Assembly: GCA_961205875.1 (NCBI GenBank)
Contig: OY540814.1
Location: 11,266,993 to 11,330,992 of the forward strand
DNA: 64,000 bases
Direction: 5' to 3'
From: Sialis fuliginosa
Lineage: Eukaryota; Arthropoda; Insecta; Megaloptera; Sialidae
Position numbers and translations under genes: made by a program. Under the pieces are notes generated by a model. The model was not told where the DNA came from and made no database searches. It saw only the letters and a program-made list of their open reading frames with translations. Of this stretch, positions 12,801-26,700 are shown in pieces. How positions within the stretch are numbered: position 1 is the stretch's first letter; every line of letters starts with the position of its first letter.

Positions 12801-15800
12801 AAAATGACACAATGTTATTATTTTAGGATGTCATATGTAGATAATACATTCTTTCATTGAACAAAAAAAATATTAAATTTATATTCAAAAATTCATTCGG
12901 ATGTTACGTTCTGTAATACATAATTGAAATGAGGCAATCCTATTTAGAAATTTAAATATAAATATTATTTTCTGTCCTTTCCATTATATATCTACATACG
13001 TCAGCACCACGCACGAATTTGCGAAAGACCGTATTCAAATATGTGCATTAATATAAATTTCAGTTCATATGGTCCCATTTTGGGTTTATTTGTTTTTAAA
13101 AGATTACATTTTGTTATGTTTAATGAAAATATTACAACAAGGAAAAGCTATTAATAAGACATTTACTCAAAGTATTATTTAACTTATTATTAGCGAGTGA
13201 GGTATCAAATGAAAAATGACGATTCAATGAATTTAAAAATGCAAACTTTTGCTATCATTAAAAAAAATTTTAATCGTTAAAATATTTTGCCCATATACAG
13301 GGTAGTTCTAATATTAGACTAATATTATTGCTAAAAAATTCATCACTTCAAAAAAACGAGGCCGCTACGATTTTTTATAGTTGAGCCTGAATATGGATTA
13401 TTTTTCGGAAAAAAAATTATAATTTGGCAACACTGTCACTAAATTAAAAAATAAACAGACGTTAATTTAGAGGTTAAGAAACGACATCGGAAGACATAAA
13501 ACGTTTCTGGGTATTCCATTTAAAAAAATCTTTGTTTTTGTTATACCGCAATAATGGGACAGCCTGTATTGTTGAAAATAATTTAACGACGTTGACCTTT
13601 TCAACCCAATAATATTATGTACCAAACTTTTTTTTCTATCGCATACGGGAAGTGCGCTAGGAAAGCCGGACGCACTATTGAACTACCCTGTATATCTCCG
13701 AAAGTAACAATGAAAAAATAAGAAAAAAAATCATAACAAAATTGCAAGGCATTTATATAAATGTAGCTTATATTTAATAAATTGGTTGTTTATTGTAGAT
13801 ACAAGGACTCCAAAAATTGAATTAAAAAATAATAACTAAAAATATTTTATTTGATTTAGAAAATAATAAAGCATGTACAATTAAATAAATATTTATCATA
13901 TATAGATTTGAAAACATTCAAGAGGTCAGCAGTGTTTTGCCAAATTGCCTGAAGAAGTGTTTGAAGGGTATTACCCCTTTTCCATTTGAAACAACAGCGA
14001 GCGGGAACCTGAAAGTTGCTCCTGATCAAGTATGTTTGAATTGTTAATAGTAATAATAATGTTTATTCTTTTTTAGGGTTCCGAAGAAACCCTATTAATC
14101 TCGTCCGTCCGTCCTTTTCACTCAAAGCTAAATAGCTCGCAAACTATATAAGCTAGAAACTTGAAATTTTTACTGAACAAGTAAAATGACAGCCTCCAGT
14201 AAAATATGTACAAATTTATTGAATAAATAATTTTTCAGGGGGGGGGGGGGGGGGCAATAAGGAGCTAAAGCTAGGTAAAAAAAATATTTTTTATACCAAG
14301 GCATGTAGCACGTACGTATAGCCAAACAAGCGGAATTTGACCCTTTTTTCTATTTTTTTCTTTATTTTCTAAAAATAAATATCAAAATTTAATTACACGG
14401 AGAAAAATGTTTCATAACAACAGAAATATTACTTATAAATTGAAGTTTTTAATCGGCAACTGTAATTTTTAATAAAAAATCGACTTGATTTTTCTCCGTG
14501 TGCCAACAATGTTGACTTCTCATAAAACATGTAAATAAAACGATACAATTATGTTTTTTTAAATCTCCAGCTAACAAAATACGATCTATAGTTTTACTGA
14601 ACCGTGCTAGTTGCAATTGTGGAAAACATTATTTCAACAAACATTAATACTTGATAAAAGATATTTATATATGTAAATTGTGTTTGTTTGTATAGGTGGT
14701 ATTTCAAACAGACAGAATAAGCGTGCTTGTGGCTGAACCGCGAGCAACTAAAGTGAATATAAAGGGTGATTTTGTTGATCAGACGCCTGAATCTGTAACT
14801 TCGGAAGAGGAACCACCTCGTAAAGTAATACATCCGCCACATAAGCAAATCAAACCAACTACCATGGCGTATCCAAATGATGATTATAAGCGATCCCAAA
14901 AACAGGTACCTATACACTTAATTTAAAAAACTTCAGTGTGTACTTATGTACAGTAATGTACACGCGTTAGAAGTTATACTTTCTTGTGATTAAAAATTGG
15001 GTGGCAAATACTAAAAGGTTGAGAAACGCTGTTTTAATCTAAAAGCATTTATTTTTTTGGTTATTGGATATAAGCATGAGGGATTATACTGAGCGATTAA
15101 GAAATTATGACCATCTTTCTAACAATAAGAAATGTCTATGGAGGTCATCATGTCAATGTTTCGTTACAATGTACCATGTCTACTGCGCTCCACGCGCGTT
15201 TCATTGTGTTTCATTTCCGTTGCATTACTAAAATTTTACCCTCAACGAGCCTAAAGAAGTATAACTTCAAAAATTATATTCAGTTATAGCCCTTACATGT
15301 CTTCATTTAAAAGCTCTATATTCAATAGATGTGTTGAATATATTTTTTTCCGCATTTCAACGAATTATTTCATACAACAACATTTCGGGAACTTAACATT
15401 ATTGCATACTCAATAGCTCTGTGCTGCCGTACAAGATAGAAATTTAATTATATTTTAAATGGAAATTGTCAATATTCAATATGACTATAGTAGTACGTAT
15501 AGATAATTTTGATATAAATTTTATGACAACCTCCGCATATAAAGTGTGCCATTTGATAGAGAGTTATTTTTGCACTGAATATTTATAGTTACATGAACTA
15601 TAAAGGTTCTGCTCACCAACCCGGAAATCATTTTAAATTCAGAAATTTTCCTGAGCGAGGTAGGACCCTTATAAAATTTTAATGTGGAAAATTTATAATT
15701 CATTTCGCTATCATAATTTTCCGTATCTTCTTTCAATATGAATTTGGTTTTATTTCATGTTTGATTTAACTTATAAATATTTAAGTATTTTTTAAGTTTT

Positions 15801-18800
15801 ATTTTTAATATGTATGTATGAAGATACATTTTACAAATCTTTTGTAGTTAAAATTAATATTTCTATAATGTTATTTTTTTTTCAGATACATGTTATTTCA
15901 AAATTCCTTGTTGACAATCAGTTCTTTAAATGGCATTTAAAAAAAAGTAAATAAATCTTACGAAACATTTAGAAACCACATTAAGGCACATTCACGACTA
16001 TACTGATAACGTACGTAACAGATCCCTCGTTCCCCATTTGGTCCCCCCCCCACCATTCAGCGTGAAAACCATCAAATTCTCATTCAGGACAATCAGTTTG
16101 GGATCCATATTATCGCGGATGTAAATTCCTAAGAGATTTATATCCTTTTGCATGCTATTTCAAATGTATTTTGTGACCGCGATATTTTCATACAAGTACC
16201 TACGCAATTAATTTGTCTTCAAGTGGTTAAACTATAGTGCAGCTGTTTTCTTTTGTTTGTATAGCGTTTAAGAATAATTTTCTGCTATTCATATTTAATT
16301 AAGGAGCGTCCATCCATTTATTACGTAATGCTTTGGAGGGTGGGTCCGTAAAATTTTACGAATCCTTACGAGGGGCTTAAATTATCGAAAATCATCCTTA
16401 CGTGTTTAATTGATGCTTCTTTACCTACTATCCAGATATTTATTTTATTATTTCATAATACAAGCTTTTACGTTTCCACAGTAATCTTAACTTCTGGACT
16501 GTAGCCCTTTTACTTAAAATATTTTTCTCAATTTACTGTTCAAGATTGGCACGACAGTGCTGAATCATCCTGTATATTATACACGTAAACTACTGACTGT
16601 AAAATGATTTTAGCTTCCAATAAACATAATGTTGATTATTTTAAAAAATAAAAAGCTTTTGTTCATTTTAATCAACAACGGTTGTGTGTAATAATAGATC
16701 ATCTCTGTGAGTTTATTCTCCGGAAAATAATCTATACATCCCTATATTTTGTTTAATTAGATGACTTCTCAGTTCTTTGTTTCGCAGAGTCAATCTGATT
16801 ATCAATGCGCGTATAACAATGTATGTAATTTCAGATACAGTACGTGCAGCGCATGCTGATGGAGGGCGATATACCGCGCATGCCGGGCATGATGCCACCG
16901 CGGTTCGCGATGCGCCCGCCGTCGGCGAACATGGCGCCCCCGCCGCCGCTGCTTAAGCCACTTCCATCCAAGATCGTCGGCGATGACGGCTGCGGCTCGT
17001 GCGATGGCACGGAATACAGCTGCGGCGGTGAGTTAATGAATCCGGAGCTGCCGCTAGACCGGCTCGGAGTCACGGCGTCACACCCGATTGCGTGGAGTAA
17101 CGTCGTCATACACGACAAGACGAATCTCTTCGACGAGCTGCACAACCGGATCACAAACTATAAGTATGTAGAGGGGTTAGTCACAGGGCCGTAACTAGAG
17201 GCTCTGGGGTCCCGGGGCAGCAAGTGATCTAGGGGCCCCTTATACATTTTTTAATGTATGTGACTATTTTCGAAAAAGTAAACGTTTTTCAATAAAAATG
17301 GTAATGCTTTCAAAATTTAATTGTTAATATTTTTGGAGACAATTAAAATTGCACCAGTACTTAAATTTTTTTTTTTTTAAACAAACAACAATTTCTACAT
17401 AAAACTTAATTTATAATGGAGTCATATTTACGAAATTATTTATACCTTGTTGAAAAAACGACCATTTTTACGGTTTTTCGTGTACGTTTTTTTTAATATC
17501 TCCAATTCCATTGGCCGGATTGCAAAAATAAAAATTCATATTATGAATTTCCCTATAAAAATAATATTTAAAAATCTTATAATTTTATTACATAACCTAA
17601 AAAAATATTGGTACTTTTTTTAAATCGATTTTAATAAAATGTTGGGAAAAGATATTGTTTATGATTTTAAATATGTAAGTGTGATAAGTTCCAAGTCAAA
17701 ACGGCTAAAAAACACATTTAAAAAAATAAAAATTGACTCGTTAATATCTTGCGGGCAACAAACGATAGAGGAACATTTTTTTGTGGATTGTTTATGTACT
17801 ATGCAATAACGCCAAAGATAATACTATAAATGTTTTAAACAAATTTTTTTTTGGGTTTTTATTTTTGAAAAATTTTCTCCGTGTTGAATCAAATGAGTAA
17901 CTCAAAAAAATTTTTAATCCGATTTCGTAAAAAAATACCGTCCTTGTTCGGGGGCTCCGGTAATAGTTACGGCCCTGGTTAGTCAGTAGAGGTTCCCAAA
18001 CTTTTTCAATTCGTGGGACCCTTTTTGATCTAAGGTTTTCCCATGGCGCCCTTATTAAGTACAAAACACGACTAACTTGTAATGAACAAGTAAAAAAACT
18101 GCATTATTGAACACATTCATTCATTTATTACTTATTCATTAATATTTAATCAATGGGATGGATGAGCCTGCAGATCCGCGGAACCCATGTTAAGACGCCG
18201 CGGCGCACACTTTGGGAATCTCTAGGTTAGTGGATAAGTACGGCGATGGAAACATGCGGGCCACATAGGAAGAAAATATCGATAATGTATTTCTTCCTCG
18301 CCATATCGAAAATACAAGAACCGTTCGATCGTTTTTCAATGAGAACAAAAAGTTATTCTCCGATTTTAAAATTTTCACTAGATCCGTTTCAAGTCAATAC
18401 AAACATTTTTTATTATTATTTTTCCATATCTGTCTGTCTGTCCCCTGAATCCTTTTCATACGTATAATTCATGAACCACTGAACCGATATTAATAAAACT
18501 TGGTTGGTTGAGTCTCATTAGAGGACGGTTCCATTTAAAAATCATTAAAATCATCCTAAAACAGTAATTATTTCAAGATATCTTAAAAAGGAGACATGTT
18601 ACCTGAAAATTTTATGGAATTTTTTTGTAGAGCATTCAATTTTCTATAAAATAGATCACCACAATTTTAGTTGTAAAATATTCCCTTACGAAGAATTATC
18701 TGTTATTATTTGTATTGTTCAATCGCTATTTACTTTGACATATTAAATAACATTTTGATATTTGTATAGCAAAAAAAAGTAGATTTAGATTGAAATTGTC

Positions 18801-21800
18801 AAAAAATTAAAAATATACGAAAAAATAATCAGGCGGATATTAAAAAAAATGTCTAATTCATATTTTTTAAGAAAATTATGTAAAAATTAAATGATTAGAG
18901 CAACGCCCATTATATAATTTTGAGAATTACTGCAAAAACGACCAGTCCTAAATGGAGTTACGAGATTAACAGATTATATGGGGGCAAAAGACCATAAAAA
19001 AGTAGATATAAATAAATCCTGAAAACAAAGCACTACTATAATAAATATGTACAATAATATAATTAAAATTAGTTTTAGAAATGTGATATTAAATAGAAAT
19101 ATTAATGTGTATAGTAATCAATTTACAACTAAAATATATAGGTAGACACCTACATATTATGTATAAATTTAGTAGGTAGTATAACCAAACAATTTAAATC
19201 ACCACACGAAATAATCTCGTATCTGTTAAAAATAATTCATTTCGTATGAATATACCGTTGTTCGTATGTTATTTGTTAACCGCAGTTCTAAATTTCAATA
19301 TAGGTATACATATGTATAGTATATTATGTATATACCTACACAATACTACACATACAACAAACAAATGCATTCAAATATACAGGCTGAGTAAAAAATATGG
19401 AATATTGCTGATATTTTCTAAAATATTCATTATTTAAAAAAATGTTTCAGTGTGTTTTTAGAGAAATTATTTCATACAAATTACATCCAATTCTATTGCT
19501 TCCTCGCAATATCGAAGATACGAGAAGCTTTGTGATCGTTTCAGATTGAGACAAAAAAAATGTTCTCCGATTTCAAAATATTAAATTGATCTTTCCGTTT
19601 CACGTCAAGACAAACACTTTTCGTTCCATGTCTGTCTGTCTGCCCGTTCGTCCGTGTGTCTATCTGTCCTCTGAATCCTTGTCACACACATAACTCATGA
19701 ACCACTGAACCGATATTGTTGAAACTTGGTTGGATGGTTGGGTTTGGGGAGTGTAAGGGGAGGGGTGACATCCCAAAATATTTATTTTTTCAAGATATCT
19801 CAAGAACGACACATGTTACGTGAACATTTTATAGAATATTTTTTGTAGAGCATTAAATTTACTATAATATGGGTCTACAACGTTTGATGTAAAATATTCC
19901 CTTACAAAGATTTATCTCAATTTATATTAAAAATTCGTGTTTTATTTTTCTAAATTGATATTTGCTTGGACATATTAAATGTAATTTTGACGTTTTAAAA
20001 CGTCAAATATCGTAACTGATAGCACCAATTTTTTTGAAGATATAACAGAAAATAATTTCTCTCAAAACTTTTATTAAAAGATTTTTTTAAATAATGAATA
20101 TTTTAGAAAATATGACCAATATTCCATATTTTTTACTCACCTTGTATGCACATAAATATTTGCCAAAGATAGTATCTGTTGGCGGGGATAATTTTCAGCA
20201 CATATGCTATAAAATAATGAAAATTATTTGTGCCGTAAAACGTTTTAATATAAAAATCAATAACGCTGTTGACAATTGTTGGTTATTTTAAAACAGACTC
20301 ATGCACATTATCAATTTTCAACTATATTTTTGCAAATACTATCGTTACAACTTCAATTAATTAACATTATTGTATCGTTTATGAATGTGACATGCAATGA
20401 ATTAAATTTGTTTGAATCAGAAATTGTTTATGTAGGTATATCGTATAGACAGTGGCGGAATAAGGAAGGTTGGTACTCGGGGTGGAATGTTAATTATATA
20501 CACCCCTAATGTAAAAAAAATAATTTTATTTTTTTTCTCCAGTGCAAATGAACATTTTTTTCGTTGTCACGTCGAATTTAGCACCCTTTAAAGCTCATTT
20601 TCATCTCCCCTCTGCTGTTATTACTAACCTAAAAACTTAATTTCACGTCTTTCAGCAGTTTTTGAAGACTTTTTTTAGAGTTCCGAAGAAACCCTTTTGA
20701 TTTCACTTTGTCGTCCGTCTGTTCTTTTCAGTCAAAGCAAAATATCTATATAAGCTAGAAACTGTTTTTTACTGAAGATATTCAAATATTGGAGAAATAA
20801 GAAGGGGCGTCATATAATTTTTTATTTCATATCTAGGCATGTAGGGTGTCAAAATGTAGATATCAATTAGTAGAATATGACCCTATTTAATATTTTTTAT
20901 AACTAAAAAATGCACCTGTAAATGGGTACAAACAGTCCAGGTAGTATACACCAGTGTATGTCTTGATCGAATTTTTTAATCCTTATATCACTTTTTTATC
21001 CACATCAAGCTCTTCTGCCTCATTTTGGCACCGAAGGTGGACTGTCTCCCGCCTCACTTAACCCACAACTGCGTAAAGATTTTAAAAATGAAATTCATAT
21101 TGCGAAAAACTTAATTTTTTAATTTATACAGTGAAAAACACGTAGGTAAACGAGAAAAACGTACTTACAAAATATTTAACATGAGGTCTTATAGAAGAAT
21201 GCCGAAACCTAAAAAAAACGTACTAACGAAGTTCCACTGTACTTGAAAGAAAACAATATATTTGAAATGCAACGTACAATATTTAATAATCAATATTTTG
21301 TTAGCCACAAAAAAAATTATGAAATTAGTATCTATTATTTAAAAAAAAAACTTTTAAAACACACACAAGAGAGAAACAATAATTTTTCGAAACTGTGATG
21401 GCAAATTTACCAAGCAACAAAACAAAATTCACGTTTGAACGGCGACGTAAATGAATTCGGATTTTGTTTGAGCTTTTCAATAACACGCACATACACATAC
21501 ATCGACTTTTGTGTGTGAAAAGGTCAGAGAGAATAATTTTATTTGTTATTTCTATAGAAATCCCGATATCATTGTGGAAATTGGAAACGAAGAATTCTCG
21601 TGTCATCTTTTGGTGCTTCAGTGCTATTCGGTATATTTCGATAACCTCCCAATGGACCAAATAAACAAAAATATAAAGATTAACCTACCGGAGGTACTGC
21701 TTTACAAATATTTTATGTATTTATTGATGTTGTTGTTTTCTGCGTTTCAAGTAAATTGGAAATGTTATACATGTGTGATTTTTTCCTCGCAGAAACATGT

Positions 21801-23702
21801 AACTCCGTCAGCGTTTCCAATTATTTACGATTGGATGATTTCAACGAATGATAGCAGCTACCGCCTCTTGAAGAGAACGAATGTTTTGGATATTTTTTTA
21901 GCGTCGAAGTATTTGAAAATAAGCGGTAATATATGGAATTTACTTGTTTTTATTTTCTCAACTTTAGGGTTTCACTACGAAAAAAATCCAAGATAACTGA
22001 ATTTTTGCATGCACTTTTATTAAAAGTCTCCATTATATAACTTTTTACAATCCATAAAAAGTGTTAACAATTAATTTTATCTAAATTTTAATATCTCTTA
22101 TCTATTGGTAGTATACGACTAAAATAACTTTTTAAGAAAAAATAAAACCAAATCAAAAAAAACTTAAAGCACTGAAATGTTTATTATATTTAAATTTAAC
22201 AGTTTTTGAAGTCGTTTTTAATTTTTTTCTTTCTATAATAACTTCCTATACATAACTTCCATGTTCTTTTTGATTTATTTGGCTGTCTCAATTTAATTGC
22301 CAGACCCTATATACTGTATATGTTTAATTACGAACTATAAACTATGTACATATGTTAGAACTCGAGGAGCAATGTTGGATGTTTATCGATTCTACGGAAG
22401 TATTCAGCGAAGATTCTGCGTTCATGTTATATCTGGAAGCGAAAAGCAAAAAATTGTACGACGTGATGGAGTTGATGCTTCCTAGAATACAGAACTTCTT
22501 CCTCACTCTGGTTGGTTCTCAAGATTATCTTGACCTGAGCGCAGAAGAAATACGAGCTCTTCTGTCATCGAACTATATCGTCGTCAATTGGTAACTTGTA
22601 TAATTATTACTTTAATATTATGTATATACTAATATTGGTGTTTGTTTTTTAGTGAAATGGAAGTGCTCATGTCAGCAGTCCGGTGGTTAAAGCACGACTG
22701 GGAAGAAAGAAAGGCGCAAATCATACCACTGATGAACTGTATCCAGTTTGGAATGATTGAACCGTGGCAACTTGTCGACATTAAACGCAATCCGGAGAAT
22801 CCGGAGTTTTTGGAGATAATGAAAATTCCAGAGGTTTTGCGTATTGTGGACGATGGTTTAGCGTAAGTAAACATTTTATTAATGTAAATTAATGTTTATA
22901 ATTTTTTTAAATCTTTTTTTCTTCGTATTATTTGTTGATAAAGAAGCCATACGTATCAATTTTCATTTCTTCTGTCAAACTTCCACTAAAATATACTTGT
23001 GTGCTTATACATGAGTCATATCATCCTGTATATTTGAAGTGAGAGAGATTCCGATGACTTTTTATAACACAGACCAACATTTAATTAATTGATTTTAATA
23101 TTTTTAAAGTGAAACTTCTTTAGCGAGATAGTGAAATCGAATAGCTTCGACACGTTTTAAAATACGACAGGTTTTCAAGACGAAACGCTTAGGAGAGTGT
23201 GCATATGCGTGAGAGAGTGATGAATATTATATATGTATAAGAGAAAGATGGGTGAATAGCGCATGCGTACAAGTCAGTTTACATCGGTTATGCGTGAGAG
23301 GGCGATGATTAGTTGTATAAGAGTAAAATGGATAAATGCGTATAATAGTATAAGTCAGATTAAGTCGGTGTCAATTAGCTACGTGTTTTGTATACGGTTT
23401 TTGAAGCACTCACCCACATAAGCGCAAAAAAGTAGTGTGCGCCACACTATTTTTTTTTATTCAAGAACGATACCCATTTTGGTCATTACGGTCAATTTAC
23501 TTTATAAAAAAAAAAAACTTAAACATTTTGATCCTCACTGATATTTAATAATGCAAATATCAGAGTTAGATCGTATTTTTAACTTCCCAACTGGAAGTTA
23601 TTGTAATTGGTCCAAAAATCAAAATAAAAAATTTCAATATTTTTGTATGTTTCAAGGTCACTATAGTACATTTACACTATTTTCAGAAAAATGTGTGTGT
23701 GT

Positions 23703-23742
<40 letters not shown>

Positions 23743-26700
23743 ACGTACGTATGCGCGTGTCATTTTTACGTTCACGAAATCTCGTAAATAAAAAATGCTA
23801 TTGACTTCGTTGGGGTGCCAATCGAAAGGCGTCTTTAGGATATTAGAAAACTAATATTCATAATACAAAGATGAGTTTTATTTCTGACCAATCCCATTAA
23901 AATTTTTCATATACATATTTAAAAAATATTCACATAAACTATAGGGAAACAATAAATAATCAGTATTCAAGTATTTATAATCATACCATATTGGGATGTT
24001 GATTGTGTGGACCTAAAGGGTCTCACCCCAACCCAAGGCTTGTTTTGCTTATAGTTTCGTGATCATCAAATACTGGTACGGTATCGAGACTGAAGACTTC
24101 CGTCACTGGGTCGGCCAGCTCGGCCTGAAGGAGCCGCAACAGAGGAACTGGACCGGCCGTACAAAGACGTACGTCACGTACCGCGAATTCCTACGCTTTC
24201 TCGAAGAGCACCGTCAGGAACAAATACTGAAGGGATCGGGAATACCGAAAAACGCATCGATACGTGCCGGTCTCCATAATAATGGTGACAATTCGCCGGC
24301 TCATCGGATTGGCGATGGACACGGCAGTACTGCCGGTGGTAACGAAGTGTTTAATGATAATAAATCAAAAGTGGTGCCGACGATGAAAGAGTTGATGTCC
24401 TTAGTAAGTGATATGTGAATCACTTGTATGTGTGTAGTGTCTTTTCATTCGTGTATTTTTTGTGAAATTTGTTGTTTTCTATTCATCACGAGGGTCATAA
24501 ATTGTTTGTGGTTTTGTGTTTGTGTTTTTGTTTTAGGATTTTATTTTTAAAATTCTAATTTAGAAATAAGTTTATATAATATAAAAATTAAAAATACTCG
24601 TTTTTTTTTATTTACTATAAAAGTTACTGTATCGTAATGAAATAACGCTGTTTTCCATTACGGTACAGTAAAGGCCTCTATACATCACCCAATCTGCAGG
24701 GCCGATTTGTCGGGAGGTAGAAGCGGGATACTGCAGATCGGGTCGTGTATAGGCAAATCAGGCCGAGTATTCCGCGAATACTGGCTGTATATAAAAAATG
24801 AGGCCAAAAAATATATATAAAAAAAAAATCCGCGAATAGTCGACCCGATTTGCCTATACACGACCCAATCTGCAGTACCTCGCCTCTACCTCCCGACAAA
24901 ACGGCCCTGCAGATTGAGTGGTGTATAGGCGCCTTAACGTTACTCCTGATAAAACAGTGAAGATAAAACTAACGAAAAGATTATAAACAATTATTTTAAA
25001 GAAATGAGTCAAGTTACAATTTAATACTTTTCGTTAACAGCTGCTATAAACAGTGGTGTAACCAGGATTTTTTAGGAAGGGAACTTTTTTTAATGAGGGG
25101 CTATTGACATGTAACATACATTTTACATATAAAGAGGTGAGTTATAAAATTTATTCGTTCCAATTTTTTTGAATCGAGATGTAATGGATTTTGAAAGAGT
25201 TTTGGAACTTACCTTTATACGTTATAAAAATATGGCCCTTTGTTGGTTACAACAATGCGGGAAAGAGCAGGCTCCCGCACCTCCCTCTAGTTATACTACC
25301 ACTGGCTATAATATCACTATTATGTATTCAAAAATTTAAAAAAAGTGGTAAGTTAATGAATGGAGTATGCATGTTCGAATAATATATTTATCTATTGTTT
25401 TAATTATTTGTAGGTCAATTGGTAATTTGAAACGACATGATTTAGGTAAGTTATGCATAGTAAGTGTTGCTAATGCATAATGCACTTTCTTAAGGTGTGA
25501 ACGGCGCATTGTATAAAGAAAAAAACACGTTGAATTCCACGTGAAAAACAAGTGTCTGCTATAAAATGATATAATTTAAACGGTTTTATATTTTCTACTG
25601 CACTTACAATGCATAACCCATACCTTAAGATCGTGACGTTTGTGTTTTGTTTATTAATAGATGTGTAATTAAACGTTTATGGTTTTCTATAGATACCAAC
25701 TGTCGCGTCTGAAAATACAAGTACAAGGCCTAATTCTGCACCAAGTTCTCGTAATGATGAAATAGAAAATGAATACATGATTAAAAAGTGAGTGTTATAT
25801 TCAAATATTCGAGATTTTAAATTTTCAAGAATTTTGTACTCGGAACCATAAACTTTAGAAAAAAGTATAACAAAAATTCTAGAATAATTATCCAAGTTTT
25901 ATTAGACCAAAATAAATATTATTCGTATCTTTTTCTCTAAAGTTGATGATTTATATATAAATAATTCTTGAAAATCCAAAATCTCGATATTATTTTGTTA
26001 CGATATCTTGTAAAGTTGAGGTATTTCAAAAAAGAAAAAATTGTGTTTTTTCACATAAAATAAGATTAATAAATAAAAACTAACATGATAAAATGATTTT
26101 AGATCTTCTTCAAACATTTTATATCATCAAAACACATCGCCTCTTCTACAATCGAACAGACAGATAAAAAAGAATTCAGACTTTTCTGAACTAATATTGA
26201 ATTGCAAAAAAAAGTTATCTATGTCACAGCCACCGAAATATGTTTTACAAGAACAAAGTAATAAACAGATGAAGATGATATCCCCGAAGTTGTTGGCTTC
26301 GACGTCTGCTCAAAAGGACGCTGGTTTTAATCAGCGACCAACATTTCAACCGGAGCCGAAACATAAAGAGGTTTTTTCCAAAGAGAATCCGTAAGTATTT
26401 TCCTGCGAACATTTCAAAACTGTGTGTGTGTGTCTCCTTTATATTACAACATTTCTATCGAAATCTCTTAAACTCTTGTTTATTTGGAAAGGAGAGAAAA
26501 ATGTGTTACGAATGTTACTTTAAATTCGATAGAAACTATGTATAATAAAGTCATTTATTTTTGAACGTTGCGTTGTGGAAATATATTTGGTAGATTTTAA
26601 AAATTTATTTGATGGTTAAAAATTAATTTTACTTCCATGTTCTGAAAGAAATGGAAGTATTATAATACCGTCGTAAAATCGTGTACGAGATAAGAGCAGA

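Noticed and set aside
14594-14917. 107-codon minus-strand frame
   Set aside because: Antisense of kelch exon 4; composition is background-like.
23551-23787. 78-codon plus-strand frame
   Set aside because: Half of it is the (TG)n microsatellite read as Cys-Val repeats.
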